A DNA stretch of 64,000 bases from CAVVSQ01 sp963848825 (lineage in GTDB: Bacteria > Planctomycetota > Planctomycetia > Gemmatales > Gemmataceae). Below, in pieces: positions 63,066-64,000 of the stretch. The stretch spans positions 992,001 to 1,056,000 of the forward strand of contig CAWKFA010000017.1 in assembly GCA_963848825.1 (NCBI GenBank). Reading direction: 5' to 3'. The notes under the pieces are model-generated. The model searched no databases. It worked only from the letters and a program-made list of their open reading frames with translations, and was not told the DNA's origin. The translations under genes and the position numbers were made by a program. The number at the start of each line of letters is the position of its first letter. The first letter of the stretch is position 1.

Positions 63066-64000
63066 CTAATTGTCGAGCTTCAGCAACTCCTCCGTGTCCT
63101 TGACCCAGTCGCTGTTGCTCTGGCGTTGTTCACGGACGAACGTGAGGGCGCGTGCCTGCGGAGACTGCAGAGCGAACCGTAGGATGGCCCTACGAATCAC
63201 CGGGACGTCGTGACTTTTCTTGCCGTAGAGGTCAAGAATCTTATCCGTTAATTCCCATTGCTGCCACTTACGCAGGTCTTCCACCGCGAAATCGGACATA
63301 TCGCTCTGGTCCAGAATCAGGGCCATGGCGCTGACGATGTCTTTCTTGGGGACCAGGTCGGGCCGTTGGTCCCACAGGAACCGCAAGGTTCGCAGACCAG
63401 CATAGCGCATCAAGAACTCTTCTTTGCTATCCTTGAGCAGACCCGTGAGGTAGCTCCAGCCTTCCTTGGGCTGGAGCATCAGGTAGGCGGCCAAAATACC
63501 ATCGATGCCGGAGCTTTTGCGTTTCTCGGGGTCGTCGATGAGCGTGCGCAGCAATTTGCCATCTTCTTCGTTGCCGCAGTGGCCCAAAAGGGACGCGTAG
63601 AGGCCGTATCGGTAGGGTGGCGTCTTGGGGTCATTGAGCCAGCCGGCGAGGGTCTTGGCGGGCAACAGCTTGGCCATGTCCTTGTAATCTTTGTAGTCGG
63701 CCTTGGCGAACTCGCGGTAAGCGTCGATGGCCACGTCGAACTCGGCGCTATTGAGGAAGTCGAAACAATAGCGGAGGCGGTCGGCCGGCGCCTTTTCCTT
63801 GAGAGAGACGGCCCCCTTCAAGTATTTGACGAGATCGCTATCGGCCGAGATTTCGACCCCCCGATAAGGATCGATGTTTCCCTTGTAAACGTCGCAAAAT
63901 AGCACGTACTTCTTTTTTTCGGCGTTGGGCACATACTTGGGCACCGTGATCATTTTCTTGTTTTTGATGATGTCATCGGACTTGAGCACGAGCTCGATAT
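63066..64000 (-). CDS. paralogue of the preceding gene, N-terminus beyond window
   Basis: About 311 residues are visible and the frame is open at the right edge. Parallel features with the gene at 61853-63005 are YVLFCDVYKGNIDPYRGVE against the other's FLIFCTINKDKLDPYLGRQ, and LYASLLGHCGNEEDGKLLRT against FAFLLGNCGDARDATSLRK. LTGLLKDSKEEFLMRYAGLR and MSDFAVEDLRKWQQWELTDK also have counterparts. These show a tandem duplication. The protein is likely exported like its partner, but the signal lies outside the window. Function unknown. Confidence 0.7.
   Translation of the reverse strand, partial: IELVLKSDDIIKNKKMITVPKYVPNAEKKKYVLFCDVYKGNIDPYRGVEISADSDLVKYLKGAVSLKEKAPADRLRYCFDFLNSAEFDVAIDAYREFAKADYKDYKDMAKLLPAKTLAGWLNDPKTPPYRYGLYASLLGHCGNEEDGKLLRTLIDDPEKRKSSGIDGILAAYLMLQPKEGWSYLTGLLKDSKEEFLMRYAGLRTLRFLWDQRPDLVPKKDIVSAMALILDQSDMSDFAVEDLRKWQQWELTDKILDLYGKKSHDVPVIRRAILRFALQSPQARALTFVREQRQSNSDWVKDTEELLKLDN

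Overview
The window looks like a chromosomal segment of a planctomycete, most likely the Gemmataceae/Gemmatales. The basis is family content: a DUF1559 prepilin-like protein, TIGR03000 and TIGR03067 proteins, a DUF1080 protein, a CxxCH cytochrome fused to WD40 repeats, an ECF sigma factor next to a Ser/Thr kinase, and a giant surface protein opening with the planctomycete-style motif FELLEDRLVPATF. No rRNA or tRNA gene was recognised. The assignment rests on protein families, not on a phylogeny.

Layout. 0-10 kb: pilT (cut by the left edge) behind hisF, a small membrane peptide with its own terminator, a scramblase-like protein, a DtxR-type regulator, a sugar-phosphate isomerase-like protein, purF, DUF3501, a two-cluster ferredoxin and an MFS transporter. 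10-24 kb: a Cys/Tyr-rich TIGR03000 protein, a WD40 protein, a SWIM-SNF2 helicase, a 7.2-kb beta-helix/Ig-repeat surface protein, a DUF1080 protein and a Flp pilin. 24-33.6 kb: a GT87-like membrane protein, HtrA divergent from an ECF sigma factor and Ser/Thr kinase, DUF1559, and a TIGR03067 gene lying between two remnants of a REP-associated (RAYT) transposase. 33.6-37.5 kb: guaB and three conserved hypothetical genes. 37.6-42.7 kb: a SAM-I riboswitch followed by a threonine-synthase-like enzyme, a CysO/MoaD-like sulfur carrier, a small unknown protein, an E1-like activating enzyme and a cysteine desulfurase. 42.7-64 kb: queA, cardiolipin synthase, rpiA, a lone E2-type acyltransferase domain, hydrolases, a CoA-transferase, a class V aminotransferase, and a six-gene minus-strand cluster ending in pepA.

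The most interesting locus is the SAM-riboswitch-headed sulfur-carrier operon. It contains every part needed to make a protein thiocarboxylate (desulfurase, E1, carrier) and an enzyme of the family that uses O-phosphohomoserine. A methionine-pathway switch on these genes suggests a carrier-dependent route to homocysteine rather than ordinary threonine synthesis. This is inference.

About 18 single-frame breaks occur in otherwise well conserved genes, including hisF, purF, pepA and rpiA. Most need exactly one base removed. I read them as sequence or assembly errors and give corrected gene limits where the two reading frames can be joined by recognisable homology.
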